Positions 22,356-30,657 of a stretch of DNA of 33,827 nt are shown here, piece by piece. Position 1 is the first letter of the stretch. The number at the start of each line of letters is the position of its first letter. Source of the DNA: an uncultured Oscillospiraceae bacterium (GTDB lineage: Bacteria > Bacillota > Clostridia > Oscillospirales > Oscillospiraceae). The stretch spans positions 1 to 33,827 of the forward strand of contig CAKTZN010000002.1 in the NCBI GenBank assembly GCA_934635545.1, in the 5' to 3' direction. The position numbers and the translations under genes were made by a program. The notes under the pieces were generated by a model that was not told the DNA's origin, ran no database searches, and saw only the letters and a program-made list of their open reading frames with translations.

Positions 22356-23084
22356 ATGAAGAAGAAAATTTTGGTGGCTTGCCTGTGCGTGGCGCTGGCC
22401 GTTCTGACCATCGCCGGTACGACGCTGGCTTACCTGACCAGCCGCGACACTGTTACCAACACCTTTACCGTTGGTAATGTTGCCATTAAACTGGACGAGG
22501 CCAAGGTCGATGAAAACGGCACTGCGGTTACTCCTGCTGAGCGTGTCAAGGAGAACAGCTACAAGCTGATGCCCGGCCATACTTACACCAAGGATCCCAC
22601 TGTCACCGTGCTGGACGGCAGCGAGGAAGCCTATGTCCGCATGAAGGTCACCTTCAACAACGCCAAGGACATCATTGCCATGTGCACGGATCCTGCGTTT
22701 GCTGATGACGACCCCACCGGTGTTGAGAACGCCTATCCTCTGATCCGCATGGTCAACTTTACAGCAAATGCCGCCAAATGGGACGGCATCATCCCCGACA
22801 ATATGACTGATCTTGGGGATATGCTGGATGAAGGCGACAAGTACTGCGTCTATGATGCGGCGGCTGACACCCTGACTTATTACTACTATTACACCGAGAC
22901 TGTGGCCGCTCCCGACGGTGACGTCGTGCTGCCCGCGCTGTTCGACGAGATCACCGTTCCCGAGTGGGTCACCGGTGAGCAGCTTGCCAAGCTGAACAAC
23001 TTCCAGATCGTTGCTGTTGCTGAGGCCATCCAGGCTGACGGTTTTGCCAACGCTGACGCTGCCTGGGAGGCTTTCGAGGGCTAA
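22356..23084 (+). CDS. TasA-family fibre protein 1 (SipW-type signal)
   Basis: A 242-residue exported protein. The signal MKKKILVACLCVALAVLTIA ends in TTLAYLTSRDTVTNTF, the Thr-x-Ala-aromatic pattern shared by all five paralogues here and by SipW substrates generally. After it comes TVGNVAIKLDE and a beta-sandwich-like body with KLMPGHTYTKDPTVTV and EAYVRMKVTF, matching the TasA/camelysin layout. TasA proteins form extracellular biofilm fibres. Codons ending in T are more common than in the flanking genes, which may reflect high expression. AAAGGAAG lies before the ATG. Confidence 0.85.
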   Translation: MKKKILVACLCVALAVLTIAGTTLAYLTSRDTVTNTFTVGNVAIKLDEAKVDENGTAVTPAERVKENSYKLMPGHTYTKDPTVTVLDGSEEAYVRMKVTFNNAKDIIAMCTDPAFADDDPTGVENAYPLIRMVNFTANAAKWDGIIPDNMTDLGDMLDEGDKYCVYDAAADTLTYYYYYTETVAAPDGDVVLPALFDEITVPEWVTGEQLAKLNNFQIVAVAEAIQADGFANADAAWEAFEG

Positions 23085-23102
23085 TTAACCATCACAGAAC
23101 GT

Positions 23103-23129
23103 CGTAGGGGCGACCCTTGCGGTCGCCCC
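23103..23129. repeat. Dispersed intergenic repeat, short inverted copy
   Basis: CGTAGGGGCGACC, loop CTTGC, GGTCGCCCC. Read on the other strand it ends in CCCCTACG, like the copies at 3487-3597 and 12227-12335. The rest of this 152-base gap carries no gene. Confidence 0.55.
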
Positions 23130-23236
23130 GGCGGCGGGCTTGCAAAGACCCCACCGCCTGGCGCGGGCCGAGCACACGAATTTGTATCCCATGCAAACGC
23201 ATTTTGCGCATCTTTTGAGGAAAGGAGGAAAACGAC

Positions 23237-23797
23237 GTGAAGAAGAAAGGTTTGGCATTGGTTCTGGCACTGGCTCTGCTGGTGATCGGCGTTGTCGGCG
23301 GCACGCTGGCATGGCTGACCTCCACATCCGATGAGGTGGTCAACACCTTTACCACCAGTGACATCACTGTGACGCTGGAGGAGACGAAGAACGATTTCCA
23401 GATGATCCCCGGTTATACCATTGACAAGGATCCTGTCATTACGGTCAAGGCCAACAGCGAGAAGTGCTTCCTGTTTGTCAAGTTGGAGAAGTCTGCGAAC
23501 TTCGATGACTACCTGACCTATGAAATGGTGACTGGCTGGACGGCTCTGCCTGGTGTGGATGGTGTTTACTATCGCATTGTCGATAAGACAGATGCCGATA
23601 CCGTTTTCCATGTGCTGAAAGACGATCAGGTTAGCGTTAAGGGCGAGGTCACCAAGGCTATGATGGAGACTGCTAAGACCAGCAAGCCCACTCTGACCAT
23701 CACCGCGTTTGCCTGCCAGTACATGCAGGACAATGATACCCCCTTCGACGTGGCCGAGGCCTGGGCGAAGGTCGCTCCGGCTACGACTAACCCCTAA
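23237..23797 (+). CDS. TasA-family fibre protein 2 (SipW-type signal)
   Basis: A 186-residue exported protein starting at GTG 23237, seven bases after AAAGGAGG. The signal ends GGTLAWLTSTSDEVVNTF, and the mature part has TTSDITVTLEETKNDF, MIPGYTIDKDPVITV and FLFVKLEKS, the same order of motifs as paralogue 1 but shorter. It is likely a minor fibre or anchoring subunit. The end, WAKVAPATTNP, has no sorting signal or membrane span. Confidence 0.83.
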   Translation: MKKKGLALVLALALLVIGVVGGTLAWLTSTSDEVVNTFTTSDITVTLEETKNDFQMIPGYTIDKDPVITVKANSEKCFLFVKLEKSANFDDYLTYEMVTGWTALPGVDGVYYRIVDKTDADTVFHVLKDDQVSVKGEVTKAMMETAKTSKPTLTITAFACQYMQDNDTPFDVAEAWAKVAPATTNP

Positions 23798-23905
23798 ACC
23801 CCAGCAAGACCCCAAAAAAATAATGCATCACCCCCGCTTGATTGTGTTCCCTCTGCAAAAGGAATGCAGGAACAAATAATGAAAACGAACAAGGAGAATG
23901 AGTAC

Positions 23906-24703
23906 ATGAAAAAGAAGATCGTGGCACTGTGCCTGTGCGTGGCACTGGCCGTCATCGCCATCGGCGGTGCAACCCTGGCTTACTTCACCGACACTGACAA
24001 CGAGACCAACACCTTTACCGTTGGCAACGTGAAGATCGACCTGATCGAGAAGCAGCGCGGCGAGAATGGTCTGGAAGACTTCACCCAGGACAAGAAGCTG
24101 TACCCCATCGTCGGCTCCGCGCAGGGCGAGAAGGATGCTCTGGGTATGCCCACCGCGAAGAACTATGTTGACAAGATGGTCACCATCGAGAACACCGGTT
24201 CTGAAAAGGCTTACATCCGCGCTTATTTCGCCATCCCCTCCGCTCTGGACGATGGCTATGAGACCTTCAATGCTGGCATGAACGTTCTGCATTTCAACTT
24301 TGGCAACAAGGTTGAAAATGGCGTTGTTACCTCCACTGAGGGCGTCGAGTGGATCTGGACGCACGGTGGCAAGTGGAACTACTTCGAGACTACTCTGAGC
24401 GATGGCATCAAGTACAACGTTTACTACGCTGACTATTATCAGGCTGTTGATGCCGGTGCTACCACTGAGCAGCTCGTGCAGGGCGTGTACCTCGATAAGA
24501 CCTTCGACATCAAGGACGGCAAGTGCTACGCCTTTGGCAAGGAAGTCACTCTGGACGCTGGTTGGGACTGGAGCAAGGTTTCCTGCCCGGTGTTCGCCAT
24601 TGCTTGCCAGGCCGAGGGCTTTGACAATGCTACCGCCGCTATGGAGGCTGCATTTGGCGCTCAGTACAATCCCTGGGGCACCGCCGCTTCCAACTGGCAG
24701 TAA
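23906..24703 (+). CDS. TasA-family fibre protein 3 (SipW-type signal)
   Basis: A 265-residue paralogue. The start at 23906 has AAGGAG nine bases upstream; earlier in-frame ATGs lack a site. The signal MKKKIVALCLCVALAVIAIG leads to GATLAYFTDTDNETNTFTVG, nearly the same as paralogue 1 around the cleavage point. The body has DKMVTIENTGSEKAYIRAYF. It is the closest relative of paralogue 1 in the cluster and also shows T-ended codon use, so both may be main fibre subunits. Confidence 0.85.
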   Translation: MKKKIVALCLCVALAVIAIGGATLAYFTDTDNETNTFTVGNVKIDLIEKQRGENGLEDFTQDKKLYPIVGSAQGEKDALGMPTAKNYVDKMVTIENTGSEKAYIRAYFAIPSALDDGYETFNAGMNVLHFNFGNKVENGVVTSTEGVEWIWTHGGKWNYFETTLSDGIKYNVYYADYYQAVDAGATTEQLVQGVYLDKTFDIKDGKCYAFGKEVTLDAGWDWSKVSCPVFAIACQAEGFDNATAAMEAAFGAQYNPWGTAASNWQ

Positions 24704-24719
24704 TCACACCCGCAGCTAC

Positions 24720-24802
24720 TATGGCCCTGCACCCTTCGGGGTGCAGGCCATACGAGAGCATCTGCGCCGCGCGGATGTTCTCTTATGGCCTGTCCGGCCA
24801 TA
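24720..24802 (+). other. Three consecutive stem-loops between tasA-like genes 3 and 4
   Basis: Stem 1 is TATGGCCCTGCACCC/GGGTGCAGGCCATA with a TTCG tetraloop (24720-24752, one bulge). Stem 2 has 13 pairs (24754-24766 with 24770-24782, two G-U). Stem 3 is TATGGCC/GGCCATA (24784-24802). The outer sequences of stems 1 and 3 are alike, so alternative pairing between them is possible. No T-run follows, so they may stabilise or partition the transcript. Confidence 0.55.
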
Positions 24803-24872
24803 ATCCGTATTTCATCCGTATTTCAACCCCTACAGGGACTTATGCAATAATCAGTTGAGAGGAGCACGGACT

Positions 24873-25457
24873 ATGAAGCGAAAACTGTTGATCCTGTCGG
24901 TGCTGGCGATCTGCATCGCCACCTTCGCCGTCGGGACCCTGGCCTACGTCAGTTCCGAGGTCACGACCCACAACGTCATCACCACCGGCGGTGTGGACAT
25001 CGAGCTGAAGGAAACGGGCGAGGATGGCAAGCCTTTTGAGGATCAGACCGGTATCATGCCCGGCATGGAGGTCACCAAGATCGTCCAGGTCAAGAATATC
25101 GGCAAAGCTGAGGCTTGGATTCGACTCAAGATCACCACGACGGTCACCGGCGCAGACGGCAAGACCCTGCCCGCCGATCAGGTGAAGCTGAACATCAATA
25201 ACGAGTTCTGGGCACAGCAGGGCGAATATCTCTATTACAAGAAGGCCGTGAAGCCCGGCGATATCACCGAGCCCGCTTTCACCACTGTGACCTTTGAAAA
25301 GACCATGGGCAACGAATATCAGAATGCCAAGGCGGTCATCACCGTGGACGCTTTCGCCGTGCAGACTGCCAACAACGGCACCACCTGGGATACGGTGAAG
25401 CCCGAGAGCTGGCCCAACGACACCAAAACCGGCGTTGACGGCGCTGTGACCGGCTGA
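24873..25457 (+). CDS. TasA-family fibre protein 4 (SipW-type signal)
   Basis: A 194-residue exported paralogue with signal MKRKLLILSVLAICIATFAV, then GTLAYVSSEVTTHNVITTGG at the SipW-type junction. The body has IMPGMEVTKIVQVKNIGKAEAWIRLK, the conserved strand pair of the family, and VITVDAFAVQ near the end. AGAGGAG lies eight bases before the ATG. The gene is followed after 17 bases by the large vWA protein, so the two are surely co-transcribed. Confidence 0.83.
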   Translation: MKRKLLILSVLAICIATFAVGTLAYVSSEVTTHNVITTGGVDIELKETGEDGKPFEDQTGIMPGMEVTKIVQVKNIGKAEAWIRLKITTTVTGADGKTLPADQVKLNINNEFWAQQGEYLYYKKAVKPGDITEPAFTTVTFEKTMGNEYQNAKAVITVDAFAVQTANNGTTWDTVKPESWPNDTKTGVDGAVTG

Positions 25458-25474
25458 GAAAGGAGGAACAGCAT

Positions 25475-28400
25475 ATGAAAAAACGTATCATTGCCTTGCT
25501 GCTTTGCTGCGTGATGATCTTCACGCTGTCCCCCAGCCTGATCGCCACCGCCATCGCCGACGATGCAGTGGCCCAGCAGTCCGAGCAGCAGGTCGAGGAG
25601 AAGCAGACCGACGAGGTCAAGGACGAGACCAAGGACGAAGCTAAGGATGAGACCAAGGACGAGACCAAGGACGAGACCAAGGACGAAGCCAAGGACGAGA
25701 CCAAGCCTGCCGACGAGCAGAAGCCTGCCGATGAGCAGAAGGACGAGACTCCCGCTTTCGATGTGAAGGCGGCTTATGACGCGCTGATGGCCTGCACCAC
25801 GGTGGAGGATATGATCGCGCTGTCCGACAAGCTGACCGCCGAGCAGATCGCCATGTTCAGCGCCGAGCAGATCGCCGCCCTGAACGCCAAGTACGACGCG
25901 CTGATGCCCGAAGTGCCGGAGGATCTGGGCAGTGTTGTGCCCTTCCTCAATGTGGCACCTCTGGTTTCCGGTACAGCTTCCGTGCGCCGTGCCGCCCGCA
26001 ACGTGGCCACCCAGGCCGATGATAGCGAGGAGAATAAGGCTGTCGAGCTGAAGAAGACCACTACGGCCAACGGCGACGGTACTTATACCATCACGCTGGA
26101 GGCTTACGCCACCGGCGAGAGCACCAGCCAGACCTATACCGAGGCTGTGGATATCGTTCTGGTACTGGATGTCTCCGGTTCTATGGATGATACTATGAAG
26201 GCGTACCGTGAAGTGTATTCTGGCGCTTTAGACAAGAACAAGAACTATTATATCCGGGATGGCAGACTCTATCGGGAGATCAGTTATAGTGATCGGCACG
26301 GCTCTTGGGGCTATTCTAGCGGACTCTTTGGATGGAATTGGGTATCGTTTACCCCGAAGGACAGCGCTAACGACACCAATACTTCTCATACACAGTTTTA
26401 TGAACCGACGCCCAGTTCTGACAACAAGATGAAGGCGCTGCAAGATGCCGTGAACGGCTTCATTGACAATGTGGCGAAGAACTCCGCGGACAGCAATATC
26501 GCAATCGTCAAGTTTTCCGGTGATAAGACGAACCGTGTTGGCAACGACACCTATCAGGATGGTCGTTACACTTATAACTATACGCAGATCGTCAAGAATC
26601 TTACAAAGGCTGGGACGGACGCTACCACTCTGAAAAACGCTGTTAACGCACTGCGTCCTGCCGGTGCGACCCGTGCTGACTTTGGTATGGAGCATGCAAA
26701 GGCGATCATTGATGGTGTTGCCAATGACGGCAGAAAAAAGGTCGTCATTATGTTCACCGATGGTCAGCCGACCAGTCAAAGCAGCTTTGAAACCGGTGTT
26801 GCAACCGCTGCGATCAGCGCCAGCAAGAGCATAAAGGATGCGGGCGCGACGGTCTATACCATCGGTGTGTTCGACGGCGCGAACGGTACGCCTGTGAATG
26901 GTTTCAACGGCGTGTCCAATACCAACAAGTACATGCACCTGGTGTCCTCCAACTATAAGAACGCCACCGGCATGAATAACCCCGGAACGGCAACGTATCC
27001 GGCTGACGGCAAGAGCTATTACCTGTCCGCCGGCAGCGCCAGTGAGCTGTCCAGCATCTTCCAGCAGATCAGCCAGGAGGTGGGCGGCACCAAGTCCACG
27101 CTGGACGCCACTTCCGTGGTGAAGGATATCATTGCTCCCTCCTTCACGCTGCCTAAGGACGCGACTGCCAGCAACATCACGCTGGAGACCTGGAAATACA
27201 AGGGCCCCAGCTATGACGCGGACGATGCCTGGACGAAGAATGCTGACGCCATGGGCGCAACGGCCAGCATTGTGGACGGCCAGGTGAATGTCACTGGCTT
27301 CGACTTCAAGGCAAACTGGTGCGGCTTGCATCAGGGCACGCCTGGCGGCAACAAGCTGGTCATCAAGTTCAAGGTTACGCCGAAGACTGGCTTCCTGGGC
27401 GGCAATGATGTGCCGACCAATGGCGCGGACTCCGGTATTTACGACAAGGACAACAATCCTGTCAAGAAGTTCGATGTTCCCAAGGTCAATGTGGCGATCG
27501 ATCCTGTGACCGTTACCGCAGCCAATGAGAACGTCTACCTGCTGGGCAATGTCACTGCTGATCAGCTCAAGAAAGACGCGACCGTTAAGGTTGGCAATGT
27601 GCCGCTTGATCTGAGCAAGGCTGACTACGACCTGGAAGCCTGGCAGGCTGCGTATGTGAACATCACGGTTACGGTCAAGGACGCGGCTGGCAATGAGATT
27701 TCTACCGCTGGCCTGACCGGTCTGACTGATGACCAGAAGTACACCATTGAGGTGAAGGTCGCCCCCAAGACGGATGGAGCCACCGCTGAGGGCACCAAGG
27801 CTACCGAGCAGTCCAAGACTGGCGAGGGCAGCATCAACGTCTTCAAGCCGGAGCTGACCTTTAAGGATTCCACCGCTTACTACGGTGAGGCGGTTCCCGC
27901 AAACAACGATTACAGCGGCAACCTTAGTAACACCGAGTGGAAGCACGGCGATGAAGTGGCTGTTCCCGCTGACATGATCGGCACCGCGCCGACGCTGGGC
28001 ATCACCTACACCCCCGACAGCACCAAGATCACCGACGGCAAGTACGGCAAGAATGACGTGCCTGTCACGGTGGACGTCAAGATCGGCACTGTGGATGTGA
28101 AGGAACACACCACGTTCAAGCATCAGGACTGCACCGGTGAGACCTGCACGCTGCCGACTGGCTATCACTTCTGGATCCACATCGAGACCTGCACGCTGAC
28201 CATCACCAAGACCGGCGGCGCGGCTGACGAGTCCTATGTGTTCGATGTTTACAAGGACGGCAAGAAGTACTCCGAGGTTACCGTTTGGGGTAACGGCACG
28301 GAGACCATCGTGGAGCTGCCTGTGGGCACCTACACCATCACCGAGAACACCGGCTGGAGCTGGCGCTATTCTGCCAATAACGGCAGCAGCGCGAATCTGA

Positions 28401-28510
28401 CGGCACAGAATCCCACCGACGAGATCACCTGCACCAACACGCTGAAGAACAATCAGTGGCTGAACGGCTTCAGCACCGTGGTCAGAAACATCTTCGGTCA
28501 GAAACACTGA
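25475..28510 (+). CDS. Large secreted von Willebrand factor A adhesin
   Basis: A 1011-residue exported protein with an ordinary Sec signal (MKKRIIALLLCCVMIFTLSP, cleavage after ATAIA), not a SipW-type one. A KDET/KDEA repeat (49-76) is followed by a helical part (95-145) and a vWA domain beginning near 225: MIDAS DVSGSMD (232-238), a Thr in GATRADFG and Asp in MFTDGQP. Later come beta-rich modules and a C-terminal Cna-B/SpaA-like module (LTITKTGGAADESYVF to VELPVGTYTITENTG). There is no LPxTG-like signal or final membrane span, so it probably joins the fibres or is released. It lies inside the TasA cluster and may form the adhesive tip (inference). Confidence 0.87.
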   Translation: MKKRIIALLLCCVMIFTLSPSLIATAIADDAVAQQSEQQVEEKQTDEVKDETKDEAKDETKDETKDETKDEAKDETKPADEQKPADEQKDETPAFDVKAAYDALMACTTVEDMIALSDKLTAEQIAMFSAEQIAALNAKYDALMPEVPEDLGSVVPFLNVAPLVSGTASVRRAARNVATQADDSEENKAVELKKTTTANGDGTYTITLEAYATGESTSQTYTEAVDIVLVLDVSGSMDDTMKAYREVYSGALDKNKNYYIRDGRLYREISYSDRHGSWGYSSGLFGWNWVSFTPKDSANDTNTSHTQFYEPTPSSDNKMKALQDAVNGFIDNVAKNSADSNIAIVKFSGDKTNRVGNDTYQDGRYTYNYTQIVKNLTKAGTDATTLKNAVNALRPAGATRADFGMEHAKAIIDGVANDGRKKVVIMFTDGQPTSQSSFETGVATAAISASKSIKDAGATVYTIGVFDGANGTPVNGFNGVSNTNKYMHLVSSNYKNATGMNNPGTATYPADGKSYYLSAGSASELSSIFQQISQEVGGTKSTLDATSVVKDIIAPSFTLPKDATASNITLETWKYKGPSYDADDAWTKNADAMGATASIVDGQVNVTGFDFKANWCGLHQGTPGGNKLVIKFKVTPKTGFLGGNDVPTNGADSGIYDKDNNPVKKFDVPKVNVAIDPVTVTAANENVYLLGNVTADQLKKDATVKVGNVPLDLSKADYDLEAWQAAYVNITVTVKDAAGNEISTAGLTGLTDDQKYTIEVKVAPKTDGATAEGTKATEQSKTGEGSINVFKPELTFKDSTAYYGEAVPANNDYSGNLSNTEWKHGDEVAVPADMIGTAPTLGITYTPDSTKITDGKYGKNDVPVTVDVKIGTVDVKEHTTFKHQDCTGETCTLPTGYHFWIHIETCTLTITKTGGAADESYVFDVYKDGKKYSEVTVWGNGTETIVELPVGTYTITENTGWSWRYSANNGSSANLTAQNPTDEITCTNTLKNNQWLNGFSTVVRNIFGQKH
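25619..25702 (+). repeat. Seven tandem 12-base units (KDET/KDEA) in the adhesin
   Basis: Seven in-frame units of about AAGGACGAGACC encode Lys-Asp-Glu-Thr or Lys-Asp-Glu-Ala. They give a highly charged stalk after the signal peptide. Such short repeats tend to change copy number by slippage without breaking the frame. Confidence 0.85.
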
Positions 28511-28528
28511 GAAAGGAGGGCATGAACG

Positions 28529-29119
28529 ATGCGTAAAAACAGCTATGAAGGCAAGCATCAGGCCAAGACCGCGCGCGGCGGCCGCATGACGGCGCTGACG
28601 GTCGCGCTGGCGCTGATCCTCACCGTGGCCATCGGCGGCACCATCGCCTGGCTGGTGACAAAGACTGACGGCATTACCAATACATTCCAGCCCTCCCAGG
28701 TGACCTGCGAGGTGAAGGAGAGCTTTGACGGTACGACCAAGACCGACGTCAACGTGAAGAACACCGGCGACATTGACGCGTTCATCCGCGTCAAGCTGGT
28801 GACCTACCGCACGAACGATCAGGGACAGCACATCGGCGGCACAGCGACGCTTCCCACCTTTACGCTGGGTGAGAACTGGGTGGAGTACGGTGATTTCTAT
28901 TACTACACCAAGCCCGTCGCACCGGATGCTTACACGGAAGTCCTGACTGATGCAGCAATCACGCTGGCGAGTTACGACGACGCTGACGGCGGCCACCAGG
29001 CCATCGACGTGATGGCCGAGGCCATCCAGAGCGTGCCGGAAAAGGCTGTTGGCGAGGCATGGGGCGTGAAGATCACTGAGGGCAGTGTCACCGCCTATGT
29101 CCCGACGAGCGGTAACTAA
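28529..29119 (+). CDS. TasA-family protein 5 (SipW-type signal)
   Basis: A 196-residue exported paralogue with a longer basic N-terminus (MRKNSYEGKHQAKTARGGR) before the hydrophobic core, then GGTIAWLVTKTDGITNTFQP at the SipW-type junction. The body has CEVKESFDGTTKTDVNVKNT and DAFIRVKLVTYR, the family strand pattern. AAAGGAGG lies before the ATG. It sits between the adhesin and the wall-anchored protein and could be the adaptor between fibre and anchor, as TapA is in Bacillus (inference). Confidence 0.83.
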   Translation: MRKNSYEGKHQAKTARGGRMTALTVALALILTVAIGGTIAWLVTKTDGITNTFQPSQVTCEVKESFDGTTKTDVNVKNTGDIDAFIRVKLVTYRTNDQGQHIGGTATLPTFTLGENWVEYGDFYYYTKPVAPDAYTEVLTDAAITLASYDDADGGHQAIDVMAEAIQSVPEKAVGEAWGVKITEGSVTAYVPTSGN

Positions 29120-29134
29120 AAGGAGGGTGCAGAG

Positions 29135-29863
29135 ATGAAAAAGACGTTCAAAACGATGCTTTCCCTCCTGATGGCGCTGGTTCTGGCGCTGAGCCTGGGC
29201 GTGACCGCCTTTGCCCAGAGCACCCAGAGCGCCGCGGACATCGTCTTCACGGGCAAGACGCTGGTGGTGACCCCCAAGACGAATCACACCACCACCGATC
29301 TGTTCGGCAATTTCAAGGGCATGATGCCCGGCGATGCGCGGACGGAGAAGATCACCTTCAAGAATGAGAGCGCCACCCCCAACACCGACTATGTGAAGCT
29401 GTACATCGTGGCGAAGCCCCATACCGATGAAAATCAGCCGGTGGACCCCCACATCACCAAGACCGTGGATGAGATGAACGACTTCCTGTCCCAGTTCACC
29501 ATGACGGTGAAGCAGAACGGCAAGGAGATCTTCAATGCCAAGCCCAATAAGGAGGACACCTTCGCGCCGGACGGCTATCTGCTGGGTACCTTCAAGAAGG
29601 GCGAGGGCACCACGCTGGAGGTGGCACTGACGCTGCCGCTGGAGACCGACAACGAATACGCCAACCTGGAGGGCGAGGTGGACTGGACGTTCCTCGCGGT
29701 GGAATACACCCGCACGCCCGGCAAGCCGCCTACGGTCACTCCCGGATCGCCGAAAACCGGCGACGAGTCCAACATGCTCCTCTATGCCGGCCTGTGCGCG
29801 GGCAGCATGGGCATGATCACGGTACTGGTCCTGAACCGCAAGGCAGCAAAGCGGGAAGATTAA
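29135..29863 (+). CDS. Cell-wall-anchored surface protein with SPKTG sorting signal
   Basis: A 242-residue protein with an ordinary signal peptide (cleavage after GVTAFA) and a C-terminal sorting signal: SPKTG (205-209), a hydrophobic span at about 214-232 and the basic tail NRKAAKRED. SPKTG fits the [SP]PxTG motif used by Clostridioides difficile sortase B, so a sortase of that kind should join it to peptidoglycan; none is in the window. The mature part resembles a beta-sandwich with KITFKNES and YVKLYIVA strands like the TasA paralogues. As the last operon gene it probably fixes the fibres to the wall. Confidence 0.87.
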   Translation: MKKTFKTMLSLLMALVLALSLGVTAFAQSTQSAADIVFTGKTLVVTPKTNHTTTDLFGNFKGMMPGDARTEKITFKNESATPNTDYVKLYIVAKPHTDENQPVDPHITKTVDEMNDFLSQFTMTVKQNGKEIFNAKPNKEDTFAPDGYLLGTFKKGEGTTLEVALTLPLETDNEYANLEGEVDWTFLAVEYTRTPGKPPTVTPGSPKTGDESNMLLYAGLCAGSMGMITVLVLNRKAAKRED

Positions 29864-29873
29864 AAGAACAAAC

Positions 29874-29906
29874 AAAACCTCCGGCTAAGGCCGGAGGTTT
29901 TGTTTT
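29874..29906 (+). terminator. Terminator of the SipW/TasA operon
   Basis: A 12-bp perfect stem AAAACCTCCGGC/GCCGGAGGTTTT (29874-29885 with 29890-29901, loop TAAG) followed by GTTTT. Confidence 0.92.
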
Positions 29907-29909
29907 CTA

Positions 29910-29966
29910 TTGACAAAGGGCACTGTCCGGTATATAATAACGGGCGTTATCGATAACGAATGTTAT
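29910..29966 (+). promoter_or_regulatory. Perfect promoter overlapped by two TetR-type operators
   Basis: TTGACA (29910-29915), 17 bases, TATAAT (29933-29938), all consensus. Two copies of ATAAC-N4-GTTAT lie at 29937-29950 and 29953-29966, 16 bases apart, from the end of the -10 box past the start point. Their inner halves also form GTTATCGATAAC. Binding here would block transcription of the regulator gene. Confidence 0.85.
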
Positions 29967-29981
29967 ATGCGAGGTGAAGCT

Positions 29982-30614
29982 ATGCCGGCGACCAAAAAGA
30001 TATCCAAAGAGGCCATTATCGACGCGGCGGTGGACGTGCTGCGGGAGGGCGGCGCGGCGGCCATCAACGCCCGCAGCGTGGCAAAGAAGCTGGGGTGCTC
30101 GACCCAGCCCATCTATCTGTCCTTTCAGAGCATGGAGGAGCTGAAGGCCGCCATGACCCGGCGGGCCATGGCGCTGCACACCCAGCATGTGCGGGAGTGG
30201 CTGCGCCGTCTGGACGGGGAGAACAGTTGCGGCAGCCAGCACAGCCGCTACGGCAGCTATGGCATGGGCTTTGTCAAGTTCGCGGCGGAGGAGCGGCATC
30301 TGTTCCGCTGGCTCTATCTGGACGGGGAGCAGTTCGGCCCCTATCAGGACGACGTGCTGCTGCCGGAGATCATCGCGGCCATGGTGGAGGAGTACGGTTA
30401 CGACGAGGCGCTGGCCCGGCAGCTTCATCAGGACATGGCCTATTACTCCTATGGGCTGGCGATCCAGGCCAATACGGGCCATCTGCGTCTGACGGACGCG
30501 GCGCTGCTGGCCGCGTTCCGCCGGGAGTTCACGGCGCTGGCCGCCTATTACGGCGTGTCGCCCGTCCCGCTGCGGTTCAGGACACAGGAAGAACCCGCAA
30601 AACAGCAAGCTTGA
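29982..30614 (+). CDS. TetR-family transcriptional regulator
   Basis: A 210-residue regulator with an N-terminal TetR helix-turn-helix (about residues 10-55: AIIDAAVDVLREGGAAAINA, then VAKKLGCSTQPIYLSF) and a helical ligand domain. The ATG at 29982 follows GAGGTG. Two operator-like repeats overlap its own promoter, so it probably represses itself. Its last 30 codons are copied almost exactly at 31123-31209, beyond the next gene. No obvious efflux or enzyme target gene lies directly beside it; the following acetyltransferase may be co-transcribed. Confidence 0.88.
   Translation: MPATKKISKEAIIDAAVDVLREGGAAAINARSVAKKLGCSTQPIYLSFQSMEELKAAMTRRAMALHTQHVREWLRRLDGENSCGSQHSRYGSYGMGFVKFAAEERHLFRWLYLDGEQFGPYQDDVLLPEIIAAMVEEYGYDEALARQLHQDMAYYSYGLAIQANTGHLRLTDAALLAAFRREFTALAAYYGVSPVPLRFRTQEEPAKQQA
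30501..30587 (+). repeat. Direct repeat, copy A (3' end of the TetR gene)
   Basis: Bases 30514-30587 are identical to 31136-31209 (74 bases), and 30501-30513 match 31123-31135 with two differences. The copies are 622 bases apart and enclose a low-GC acetyltransferase gene. Confidence 0.95.
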
Positions 30615-30657
30615 AAAGCAGCATAGAAAGAAAGTATTTGCATAGAGGAAACGTGTT

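Noticed and set aside
25619..25702. CRISPR-like or minisatellite array
   Set aside because: The 12-base units are in frame, have no spacers and encode a charged stalk in the adhesin.
26228..29875. A minus-strand open frame of 1215 codons opposite the adhesin and fibre genes
   Set aside because: No ribosome site or recognisable domain; the plus strand encodes clear signal peptides, vWA motifs and a sorting signal.
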